Positions 1 to 6,000 of a DNA stretch of 7,418 bases are shown piece after piece (position 1 is the stretch's first letter; each line of letters starts with the position of its first letter). The DNA lies in the NCBI GenBank assembly GCA_903835275.1, contig CAILMK010000206.1:1-7418 (forward strand), written 5' to 3'. The position numbers and the translations under genes are program-made. The notes under the pieces were generated by a model. That model ran no database searches and had not been told where the DNA came from. It worked only from the letters and a program-made list of their open reading frames with translations. The stretch is from an uncultured bacterium (GTDB lineage Bacteria; Bacteroidota; Bacteroidia; CAILMK01).

Positions 1-676
1 ACATTCCATAGCTCTGCCATCCGTTGATGATCCAAGGCTCTATTTTCAAATTATTAGTTACGAAAATCTGAGTACGGATACCATTAAAAAACCACGGGGT
101 ATTATCAGAAGTATAAGATGCCTGGTATTCCCAGTTTTCAACCTGATAGTATGAATTCAAGCCTATATAGGACATGAACATCCCGCAATCAACGTTGATA
201 CCATGTAATGCATTGAAGTGATACCCTCCATAAGCTTCGCTGATATAGCGGTACACATCCGCAAGGTCATATTGCCCCCTGAAAGGACTGAAATCATTAC
301 GCGGAACTATCGTGGAGCGGGTACCGAATTGTGTCATTATTCTGCCACGCGCACCTTCATAATTAAAGTCACCTCCAAAGGCGGCAACAGAAACTTCCAT
401 TTCGTTATTCCGGGCAAGTGCCGTTGATCCCACGACTGTATGATCAATAGGATTGGCGAAGGAATATGTTGCATTAGCATCTACCATAACACTTCCAGTA
501 AAATATTTAGTTTGTATCACTGCAGAATCCCGACGGTCACTACCATTTTGCCAGGCTTGGTCTACCCCCTCAAAAGGAATTTGCGACATCACCGGTTTGT
601 CCTGTGCAGGTTTATCCTGCGCACCGGCATATTGGCATCCGGCAATTGATAAAAAGAGTAATAAGTACTTTCTCAT
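1..676 (-). CDS. Outer-membrane beta-barrel (porin-like) protein, partial, C-terminus beyond window
   Basis: This gene was read directly from the reverse strand: ATG at 676, then 225 codons open to the window edge, so only the N-terminal part is present. The product begins MRKYLLLFLSIAGCQYAGAQ, an export signal with two basic residues and a short hydrophobic core. Signal peptidase I could cut after AGA, near residue 19. A low-complexity QDKPAQDKP stretch follows, then a long run of alternating, aromatic-rich segments with no further hydrophobic helix. The stretch IFVTNNLKIEPWIINGWQSY (about residues 204-223) resembles the BBP2/OmpL-like putative porin family seen in Bacteroidota; that assignment is from memory of the family. 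It lies 54 bp after kdpC on the same strand and is probably co-transcribed with it. A role in letting K+ across the outer membrane is inferred from position only. IAGC at residues 11-14 also resembles a lipobox, so a lipoprotein is a less likely alternative. Confidence 0.8.
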   Translation of the reverse strand, partial: MRKYLLLFLSIAGCQYAGAQDKPAQDKPVMSQIPFEGVDQAWQNGSDRRDSAVIQTKYFTGSVMVDANATYSFANPIDHTVVGSTALARNNEMEVSVAAFGGDFNYEGARGRIMTQFGTRSTIVPRNDFSPFRGQYDLADVYRYISEAYGGYHFNALHGINVDCGMFMSYIGLNSYYQVENWEYQASYTSDNTPWFFNGIRTQIFVTNNLKIEPWIINGWQSYGM

Positions 677-730
677 AAAAAAAGGTTTGTAAGATTATAA
701 AATTTTAAATTCGTATTTGGTCTGGTCAAA

Positions 731-1294
731 TTATTTCATTTCATCAAGTGCAAGGTTCAATTTAAGGACATTCACTTTTTCCGGCCCCATTATTCCCCAT
801 AGCGGTTTTTGTGTATTCTTATCAACTAGCTCCTTCACTTTTTCTTCAGAAAAGTGTCTTGCGTTTGCAACCCTTTTAACCTGAACTAATGCTCCTTCAG
901 GAGAAATATCAGGATCTAATCCGCTACCGGAGGCTGTAACCAGTTCCGAAGGTATGTCAGATTTTTGAATTCCGGGATTGTGTTTCAAAAAAGTATCAAT
1001 CCGGGCCTGAACATCCTTTAAATAATCAGGGTTTGAAGTGGCTTTATTGGAGCCCGCGGAACCCGATGCATTATAATTCACAGCGGACGGTCTTGACCAG
1101 AAATATTTGTCATCTGTAAATTTCTGTCCTATGTTTTCAAATCCTATCACTTTTCCATTTTTTTCAATAGTGACACCATCTCCATGACCGGGTGCCAATT
1201 TCCCGATCAGAAAAACTGAAAGGGGGTATAATCCGCCAAATAGTACTATCAGTACCAGTGTCAGGCGCAGCGAAGGTAATAAATAATTTTTCAT
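731..1294 (-). CDS. kdpC: Potassium-transporting ATPase subunit C (KdpC)
   Basis: KdpC is the single-span subunit of the KdpFABC pump. It sits beside KdpA and KdpB at the inner membrane, with most of its mass outside, and helps ATP-driven K+ uptake. The 187-residue length is normal for the family. A hydrophobic helix at about residues 9-31 is followed by the soluble domain. Conserved KdpC blocks are visible: YFWSRPSAVNY (64-74), SGSAGSN (77-83), the signature SGSGLDPDISPEGA (122-135) with QVKRVANARH after it, and the C-terminal VNVLKLNLALD (174-184). The start at 1294 gives a short basic N-terminus before the helix, as expected, and lies 9 bp after the kdpB stop, indicating co-transcription and probably coupled translation. 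Nothing is truncated. Confidence 0.97.
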   Translation of the reverse strand: MKNYLLPSLRLTLVLIVLFGGLYPLSVFLIGKLAPGHGDGVTIEKNGKVIGFENIGQKFTDDKYFWSRPSAVNYNASGSAGSNKATSNPDYLKDVQARIDTFLKHNPGIQKSDIPSELVTASGSGLDPDISPEGALVQVKRVANARHFSEEKVKELVDKNTQKPLWGIMGPEKVNVLKLNLALDEMK

Positions 1295-1303
1295 GTTGTA
1301 TTA

Positions 1304-3361
1304 TTATATAAAATAACTAACTAAAATGTCTATAAGTTTAATGCCGATAAAAGGTACAATTACACCGCCGATGCCATAAATCAGCAGGTTACGGCGCAAA
1401 AGGCGGGTTGCCCCGATTGGTTTGTATTCCACCCCGCGGAGCGCTAATGGTATCAAAAGCGGAATAATGATCGCGTTGAAAATAACCGCTGAAAGTATCG
1501 CTGATTCAGGGCTGTGCAAATTCATTACATTCAATCCCTGCAAAGTTGGAATGGAAGTAATAAAAAGTGCAGGCACAATGGCAAAATATTTTGCCACATC
1601 ATTTGCAATGGAAAATGTTGTCAAAGTCCCCCTTGTAATCAGGAGCTGTTTTCCTATTTCCACAATTTCTATAAGCTTCGTAGGGTCATTATCCAGATCC
1701 ACCATGTTTCCAGCCTCCTTGGCTGCCTGTGTGCCGCTATTCATAGCAACTCCTACGTCAGCCTGCGCAAGCGCAGGAGCATCGTTTGTACCGTCCCCCA
1801 TCATGGCTACCAGCTTTCCGCTTTGTTGTTCCTTGCGAATATAATTCATTTTATCTTCAGGAGTAGCCTCAGCAATAAAATCATCCACTCCGGCTTTTGC
1901 AGCAATAAATTTTGCTGTCAGGGGATTATCACCCGTCACCATAACCGTTTTCACACCCATTTTACGGAGGCGATCAAAGCGTTCCGCGATGCCATCCTTA
2001 ATAATATCCTGAAGTTCAATAACACCGAGTGCGTTGCCATTTTCTTCAAGTACAAGAGGAGTACCGCCGTTGCTTGCAATCTTCCTTACCTGTTCTTCTA
2101 CATCACCAGGCATTGTATTCCCTGCCTGTTCTATCTTTTTGCGCATTGAATCAAAGGCGCCCTTCCTGAGCTTTACTCCATTCGGCATATCTACTCCGCT
2201 GGCACGGGTTTCAGCAGTAAACTTGATAAAAGTAACATTATCCATTTCATCGGGAAGAATAGAACCTTTCAATTCCTTTCCCAGCTCAACGATTGATTTT
2301 CCTTCAGGTGTTTCATCAGCCATGGAGCTTAACATTGCCTTTCTGATAAAATCCATTTGAGCAACTCCAAGGGTCGGATAAAATGCAGTTGCCTTTCTAT
2401 TCCCTATGGTTATGGTACCGGTTTTATCAAGGAGTAAAGTATCAATATCCCCGGCTGTTTCTACCGCCTTACCGCTTTTGGTAATAACATTGGCACGCAA
2501 TGCCCTGTCCATTCCGGCTATTCCAATGGCAGAAAGCAATCCGCCGATAGTAGTTGGAATCAAGCATACAAAAAGGGAAATTATAGCTGCAATAGTAAGC
2601 TTGGTCCCGGCATAAATTGCAAAAGGAACCAATGTAATGCATACAATAATAAACACCAGAGTAAATCCTGCAAGCAGAATGGTGAGCGCAATTTCATTCG
2701 GGGTTTTTTGACGGCTGGCGCCTTCCACCAATGCAATCATTTTATCAAGGAAGGATTCTCCTGCTTCAGTGGTAACCTTAACAACGATCCTGTCGGAAAG
2801 GACTTTTGTGCCTCCTGTTACACTGGATTTATCCCCGCCTGACTCCCGTATTACGGGAGCTGACTCACCGGTGATGGCAGATTCATCTATGGATGCAAGG
2901 CCTTCAATTATTTCTCCGTCCATCGGAATGATATCACCTGCATCACAAACGAAAACATCTCCTTTTTTAAGTTCGGAGGAACTTACCACCTTTATTTCAT
3001 TGGTATACATTTCACCGATTGGAAATACTTTCTTTGCAGGGGTATCCTGTCTTGTCTTACGCAGTGAATCCGCCTGTGCTTTTCCACGTGCCTCTGCAAT
3101 AGCTTCTGCGAAATTTGCGAATAACAAGGTGAGGAAAAGTATGGTAAAAATAGCAATATTATATCCAAGGCTTCCCTGTGTTTTATCATGGGTTATAGCA
3201 ATGAAAAGGGTAACAATCAGCATCACAAATGTGCCAATTTCCACGGTGAACATCACCGGGTTCTTTATCATCAGCCTTGGATTCAGCTTTTCGAAAGATT
3301 TTCCAAGGGCGGATAGCACTTGTCCACTTTCAAATAAAGAATTATTTTTAGTCTGTTTCAT
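1304..3361 (-). CDS. kdpB: Potassium-transporting P-type ATPase subunit B (KdpB)
   Basis: KdpB is the catalytic P-type ATPase of KdpFABC and hydrolyses ATP to drive K+ import. I place the start at 3361 ([10 protein letters not shown]), giving 685 residues. An in-frame ATG at 3400 lies inside kdpA and would add 13 atypical residues; the chosen start falls 13 bp after the kdpA stop and gives the usual family length. In this numbering: actuator motif TGES at 164-167, TM4 IPTTIGG at 268-274, phosphorylation motif DKTGT with Asp312, nucleotide-binding KGAF at 400-403, TGDN at 476-479, and the hinge GDGTNDAP from 522. The TM5 charged pair of ANDVAK is present as Asp588 and Lys591, corresponding to E. 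coli D583/K586. The serine of TGES, which is the inhibitory phosphorylation site in E. coli (S162), is kept as Ser167. All catalytic elements are intact. No Shine-Dalgarno is visible; an A-rich tract precedes the ATG. Confidence 0.97.
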   Translation of the reverse strand: MKQTKNNSLFESGQVLSALGKSFEKLNPRLMIKNPVMFTVEIGTFVMLIVTLFIAITHDKTQGSLGYNIAIFTILFLTLLFANFAEAIAEARGKAQADSLRKTRQDTPAKKVFPIGEMYTNEIKVVSSSELKKGDVFVCDAGDIIPMDGEIIEGLASIDESAITGESAPVIRESGGDKSSVTGGTKVLSDRIVVKVTTEAGESFLDKMIALVEGASRQKTPNEIALTILLAGFTLVFIIVCITLVPFAIYAGTKLTIAAIISLFVCLIPTTIGGLLSAIGIAGMDRALRANVITKSGKAVETAGDIDTLLLDKTGTITIGNRKATAFYPTLGVAQMDFIRKAMLSSMADETPEGKSIVELGKELKGSILPDEMDNVTFIKFTAETRASGVDMPNGVKLRKGAFDSMRKKIEQAGNTMPGDVEEQVRKIASNGGTPLVLEENGNALGVIELQDIIKDGIAERFDRLRKMGVKTVMVTGDNPLTAKFIAAKAGVDDFIAEATPEDKMNYIRKEQQSGKLVAMMGDGTNDAPALAQADVGVAMNSGTQAAKEAGNMVDLDNDPTKLIEIVEIGKQLLITRGTLTTFSIANDVAKYFAIVPALFITSIPTLQGLNVMNLHSPESAILSAVIFNAIIIPLLIPLALRGVEYKPIGATRLLRRNLLIYGIGGVIVPFIGIKLIDILVSYFI

Positions 3362-3374
3362 AATTTTTTTAAAA

Positions 3375-5090
3375 TCAATAAATTGAAAAATATTCAGCAA
3401 TTGGGCCCAACGTTAAAGCGGGGAAAAATGAGAGTGCGGCAATGATCGCAATTACTCCGAATGTTACAATTCCGAAAGTGAATGTATCGGTACGCAAGGT
3501 GCCAGCAGCTTCAGGAATGTATTTTTTCTGTGCCATGATACCCGCTATCGCTATCGGACCAATAATCGGAAGATATCTGCCAAGTATCAAAACAAATCCT
3601 GTTGAAATATTCCACCACGGATTATTATCTGCCAGCCCTTCAAAACCGGAACCATTATTAGCAGCACAGGACGTGTATTGGTAAAGCATTTCAGAGAATC
3701 CGTGCGAACCCGGATTATTTAGCCAGGTGGATGGTTTTACTGCCCACCCCATTCCTCCATGTGATGATAGTATATAGGTGGATAGAGCTGTTCCAGCAAG
3801 GATGATCAATGGATGCAGCAATGCTATAATTGCAGCTATTTTCATTTCCTTCGCTTCAATTTTTCTTCCCAAAAATTCCGGGGTTCGGCCTACCATCAGG
3901 CCCGACATAAAGACTGCAATAATGAGGAATATAAAATAATTCATAAAGCCTGCGCCGCAACCTCCATAAAAAGCATTGGTCATCATTGCAAGTAACTGCA
4001 TTAATCCTGAAACAGGCATGGAGCTATCGTGCATTGAATTGACAGAACCCGTTGAGATCACTGTCGTCAAAATACTCCAGTAGCCCGATGCAGCAGGGCC
4101 AAAGCGTACTTCCTTCCCCTCCATCGCTCCGGTAGTCTGGGTTACCCCCATGGAGGCAATAGTAGGACTACCCTTTATTTCATAATATATAGTCGGTATG
4201 ACCAGCAGTAAAAATCCGAGGGTCATTACTCCGAAAATAACGTACGCAAGTTTCTTTTTCTTCAAATAGAAACCAAGGGCAAAAATCAAAGCCAATGGAA
4301 CAATGAATTGCGCCACCATTTCCAATACATTGGTAAAATAATTCGGATTTTCCAAAGGATGCGCTGAATTAGCACCAAACCATCCTCCTCCGTTTGTACC
4401 AATATGTTTAATGGCAATCATTCCTGCGGCAGGGCCACGGGCTACATTCACAGTATCTCCCTGCACTCCCAGAAAAGTAGATTTGCCTGCATAGGAAGTT
4501 GGAGTACCATTAAATGCCAGAAGTACCGCTACCAATATGGAAAGCGGCAACAATATCCTTGTACAGCTTATTACCAGATAGTGGAAGTAATTGCCCAGCT
4601 TATCAGTTACTTTGTCCTGTAAGGCCCTGAAAATAACTGCCAGCCCCGCAATAGCTGTAGCCGCAGATACAAACATCAGGAATGTGATTACAAACAGCTG
4701 CGTCAAATACGTTACTCCGGTTTCTCCTGAATAATCCTGCAGATTACAGTTTACCAAAAAACTTATCGCAGTATTAAATGAAAGATCAGGTGTCATGCTT
4801 GGATTCCCATCAGGATTCAGGAAAAGGGATCCCTGAATAAGGAACATTATGAAGGCATACACAAACCATATCATATTAATGGTTAGCAATGCAAGCAAAT
4901 GTTGCTTCCAGTTCATTTCCTTTTCAGGATTGATGCCTGATAATTTATAAATGAGCCTTTCAAAAGGCTTCATAAAATCAGTGACCGTTTTCTCTCCCTT
5001 GAAAACTTTCGCTATATACTTTCCAAATGGAATAGCAAGCAAAACTGTTATCAGGAACATGAAAACGATGCCTATTATTTCTTTAGTCAT
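3375..5090 (-). CDS. kdpA: Potassium-transporting ATPase subunit A (KdpA)
   Basis: KdpA is the K+-binding, channel-like subunit of KdpFABC, related to the Trk/Ktr/HKT transporter superfamily with four pore loops. The 571-residue product is strongly hydrophobic throughout and near the usual family length. Visible pore-loop regions are [10 protein letters not shown] (114-123), [19 protein letters not shown] (231-249), TGSVNSMHD (347-355) with GGCGAGF (376-382) after it, and [14 protein letters not shown] (473-486). [19 protein letters not shown] (399-417) is a well-conserved cytoplasmic loop of the family. It follows kdpF after 12 bp and precedes kdpB by 13 bp, so translation of the three is probably coupled. 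The start ATG at 5090 gives [10 protein letters not shown], a normal short N-terminus before the first helix. I see no damage to the gene. Confidence 0.97.
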   Translation of the reverse strand: MTKEIIGIVFMFLITVLLAIPFGKYIAKVFKGEKTVTDFMKPFERLIYKLSGINPEKEMNWKQHLLALLTINMIWFVYAFIMFLIQGSLFLNPDGNPSMTPDLSFNTAISFLVNCNLQDYSGETGVTYLTQLFVITFLMFVSAATAIAGLAVIFRALQDKVTDKLGNYFHYLVISCTRILLPLSILVAVLLAFNGTPTSYAGKSTFLGVQGDTVNVARGPAAGMIAIKHIGTNGGGWFGANSAHPLENPNYFTNVLEMVAQFIVPLALIFALGFYLKKKKLAYVIFGVMTLGFLLLVIPTIYYEIKGSPTIASMGVTQTTGAMEGKEVRFGPAASGYWSILTTVISTGSVNSMHDSSMPVSGLMQLLAMMTNAFYGGCGAGFMNYFIFLIIAVFMSGLMVGRTPEFLGRKIEAKEMKIAAIIALLHPLIILAGTALSTYILSSHGGMGWAVKPSTWLNNPGSHGFSEMLYQYTSCAANNGSGFEGLADNNPWWNISTGFVLILGRYLPIIGPIAIAGIMAQKKYIPEAAGTLRTDTFTFGIVTFGVIAIIAALSFFPALTLGPIAEYFSIY

Positions 5091-5102
5091 TTCAGTAGAT
5101 GT

Positions 5103-5180
5103 TTAGAATTTTTCAGGTTTAATAAGTACGTAGCAGAGATACAGAAAAACAAGTATCGATAAAATCAGTAATGGTATCAT
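5103..5180 (-). CDS. kdpF: Potassium-transporting ATPase subunit F (KdpF), 25 residues
   Basis: This very short gene was read by hand on the reverse strand: ATG at 5180-5178, TAA at 5105-5103. The peptide starts MIPLLILSILVFLYLCY and ends VLIKPEKF, a single hydrophobic span followed by a short basic tail. The YxxYxLxxPEKF-like ending and its place directly in front of kdpA match KdpF, the small subunit that stabilises the KdpFABC complex in the inner membrane (29 residues in E. coli). It begins 10 bp after the stop of the upstream 31-codon ORF and ends 12 bp before kdpA. It is easily missed by gene finders because of its size. Recognition rests on length, position and the PEKF tail. Confidence 0.9.
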   Translation of the reverse strand: MIPLLILSILVFLYLCYVLIKPEKF

Positions 5181-5190
5181 GGTAGTAATG

Positions 5191-5286
5191 TTAAATGTTT
5201 TCAAAAAAATCAATGCATTTAAAAAAGAGCCAGAAGCAGAGAAGCCCTGCCAGGCCGAGAATCAGGATCGTAATTAAGGGTGTCAT
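5191..5286 (-). CDS. Small single-span membrane protein upstream of kdpF (31 residues, unknown function)
   Basis: An open frame runs from ATG at 5286-5284 to TAA at 5193-5191. An in-frame TAA two codons before the ATG fixes the start. The peptide begins MTPLITILILGLAGLLCFW, one membrane span, and ends LFFKCIDFFENI with acidic residues. It is organised like KdpF: about one helix, a short tail, and a 10-bp gap to the next gene. The sequence is not the KdpF family, since the real KdpF with its PEKF ending follows. Its place as first member of the kdp cluster suggests either a second accessory subunit or a regulatory peptide of the pump. I do not recognise a named family. Coding status is inferred from spacing, from the clean start context and from its membrane-like composition. 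Confidence 0.6.
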   Translation of the reverse strand: MTPLITILILGLAGLLCFWLFFKCIDFFENI

Positions 5287-5373
5287 AATTTAATTTCTAT
5301 TTAATCCGGTTTGGGATTGTTGGTTTAAAGTTCAAAGTTGTTTACTTATTATTTATAATACTTGCACAATTTA

Positions 5374-5403
5374 TGGAATAAGTTACATAATTAACTCATT
5401 TCA
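5374..5403. promoter_or_regulatory. 30-bp imperfect dyad upstream of the kdp cluster (candidate operator/enhancer)
   Basis: TGGAATAAGTTA and TAACTCATTTCA are 12-base arms around a 6-base centre (CATAAT). Ten of twelve arm pairs are complementary, and the inner five (AGTTA/TAACT) are perfect. It lies about 88 bp before the first ORF of the kdp cluster. The size fits a dimeric DNA-binding protein such as a Fis-type HTH activator. The right arm plus the adjacent base reads ATTAACTCATTTCA, which resembles ATTAACCGTTTCA inside the inverted repeat after the regulator gene. Function is inferred, not shown. An RNA hairpin is also possible, but there is no T-run after it. Confidence 0.4.
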
Positions 5404-5405
5404 AA

Positions 5406-5420
5406 GCAAATTTAAATTCC
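5406..5420 (-). promoter_or_regulatory. Promoter-like element for the kdp cluster (TAAATTTG / near sigma-54 pattern)
   Basis: On the minus strand the sequence reads GGAATTTAAATTTGC. It contains TAAATTTG (5414-5407), a perfect match to the Bacteroidota -7 consensus TAnnTTTG, but I see no TTG at the usual -33 distance. The same stretch has GG and GC dinucleotides like a sigma-54 -24/-12 promoter, but they are 11 bases apart, whereas the consensus requires 10. A start from the -7 element would fall at the edge of the 30-bp dyad and leave a leader of roughly 110 bases. Only one reading can be right, and both are weak. Confidence 0.25.
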
Positions 5421-5468
5421 TCCACTATTTAATTTTATGATAAACATCAGGTTTCATATTATTTAATA

Positions 5469-5822
5469 TTATGGAGCTGTATAGTATACCTGGTTTTGCA
5501 TTTCAACCTGCATAACAGGCGGTATCAACATCAATATTTGTTGTCGAACTACATTTTCCTTATTGATGAAATGTTGAAGTGAATACAGAAATACATTTGA
5601 TACTGCATTGCGTACGCATTTGTTTCCTTCACGGAAAAGTTCATACGTTACTCCAAAGCATTTTTGGAGTTGTGTAAAATCATTGTTTCTGATGCTCTCC
5701 TTTGTGTAACTGGTAAAGAGATCCATCACTTTGTAAATATTTGCACCGTTTGAATTTTCGAGTACCGGATGAAATTCCGGCAAATTGCTGTCTATAAATT
5801 CAAGTGCTTCTTTTTCGTTCAT
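5469..5822 (-). CDS. Hypothetical protein, 117 residues (possibly DUF7674-like)
   Basis: This soluble, probably all-helical protein has no signal peptide and no membrane span. It begins MNEKEALEFIDSNLPEFHPV and has an acidic N-terminal part. A central helical block contains VMDLFTSYTKESI (32-44) and QKCFGVTYELFREG (53-66), and the tail is Gln/Val/Tyr-rich. The pattern of a short N-terminal helix, then FTxxTKESIxxND, then KCFxxxxELFxxGN recalls the DUF7674 family of small Bacteroidota proteins; this is from memory and uncertain. No catalytic motif is evident. The gene lies between the NtrC-type regulator (178 bp upstream) and the kdp genes (182 bp downstream) on the same strand. It could share regulation with either, or be an independent gene. 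The ATG at 5822 is preceded by a 21-bp palindrome rather than a Shine-Dalgarno. Confidence 0.75.
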   Translation of the reverse strand: MNEKEALEFIDSNLPEFHPVLENSNGANIYKVMDLFTSYTKESIRNNDFTQLQKCFGVTYELFREGNKCVRNAVSNVFLYSLQHFINKENVVRQQILMLIPPVMQVEMQNQVYYTAP

Positions 5823-5843
5823 GGCATTTAATGTTTAATTGCC
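5823..5843. promoter_or_regulatory. 21-bp palindrome abutting the start codon of the 117-residue ORF
   Basis: The plus strand reads GGCATTTAATG, then TTTAATTGCC. Eight of ten base pairs around the central G are complementary: GGCA/TGCC at the ends and TTAA/TTAA inside. It touches the ATG at 5822, so a bound protein would block initiation or early transcription, and an RNA hairpin would cover the ribosome entry site. No role is proven. AT-rich DNA produces such inner TTAA pairs readily, but the GGCA/TGCC ends are less trivial. Confidence 0.3.
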
Positions 5844-5968
5844 AAGCTATAAACGAAAGCCATGCCGAAGCATATTAAATAAATATAAACGACATTAATT
5901 TACTGAAATACAATGATTAACGATAATATTTAATGATTTGCATTATTTTAGACCATCCTAAAAGTGTA

Positions 5969-5997
5969 TCAAAATGAAACGGTTAATATCATTTTGA
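5969..5997. repeat. Inverted repeat just after the response-regulator stop codon
   Basis: TCAAAATGA (5969-5977) and TCATTTTGA (5989-5997) form a perfect 9-bp inverted repeat around an 11-base spacer. It starts four bases after the regulator's TAA. As RNA it could fold into a weak, AT-rich stem. The sequence that follows in the direction of transcription (TACACTTTTAGG) has only four T, so it is a poor intrinsic terminator. It could instead be a protein-binding dyad in front of the 117-residue ORF. The arms are perfect, which is why it is listed. Confidence 0.45.
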
Positions 5998-6000
5998 GAA

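Noticed and set aside
218..692. Three plus-strand open frames of 69-79 codons
   Set aside because: They are antisense to the barrel-protein gene, which has a signal peptide and continuous barrel-like composition on the minus strand.
1514..2149. Plus-strand 211-codon open frame
   Set aside because: It lies entirely antisense to kdpB, whose motifs are intact; the translation is Cys/His/Ser-rich and shows no domain.
2769..3386. Plus-strand 205-codon open frame
   Set aside because: It is antisense to the 5' part of kdpB and is explained by that gene's codon pattern.
3362..3400. Longer kdpB start at 3400 with 13 extra residues
   Set aside because: It overlaps the end of kdpA, the extra residues do not resemble KdpB N-termini, and the ATG at 3361 gives the usual length and a 13-bp intergenic gap.
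5333..5340. CAACTTTG as a -7 promoter element for kdp
   Set aside because: It has one mismatch to TAnnTTTG, and the nearest TTG upstream is about 26 bases away, too far for a -33 element.
5287..5468. A canonical sigma-54 promoter (TGGCAC-N5-TTGC) for kdp
   Set aside because: I searched the minus strand and found no site with GG and GC at the required 10-base spacing; only an 11-base spaced variant exists.
5828..5863. 11-codon ORF (MAFVYSLAIKH) ending just before the 117-residue ORF
   Set aside because: It is too short to distinguish from chance, with no attenuator structure or regulatory codon run; it also overlaps the palindrome.
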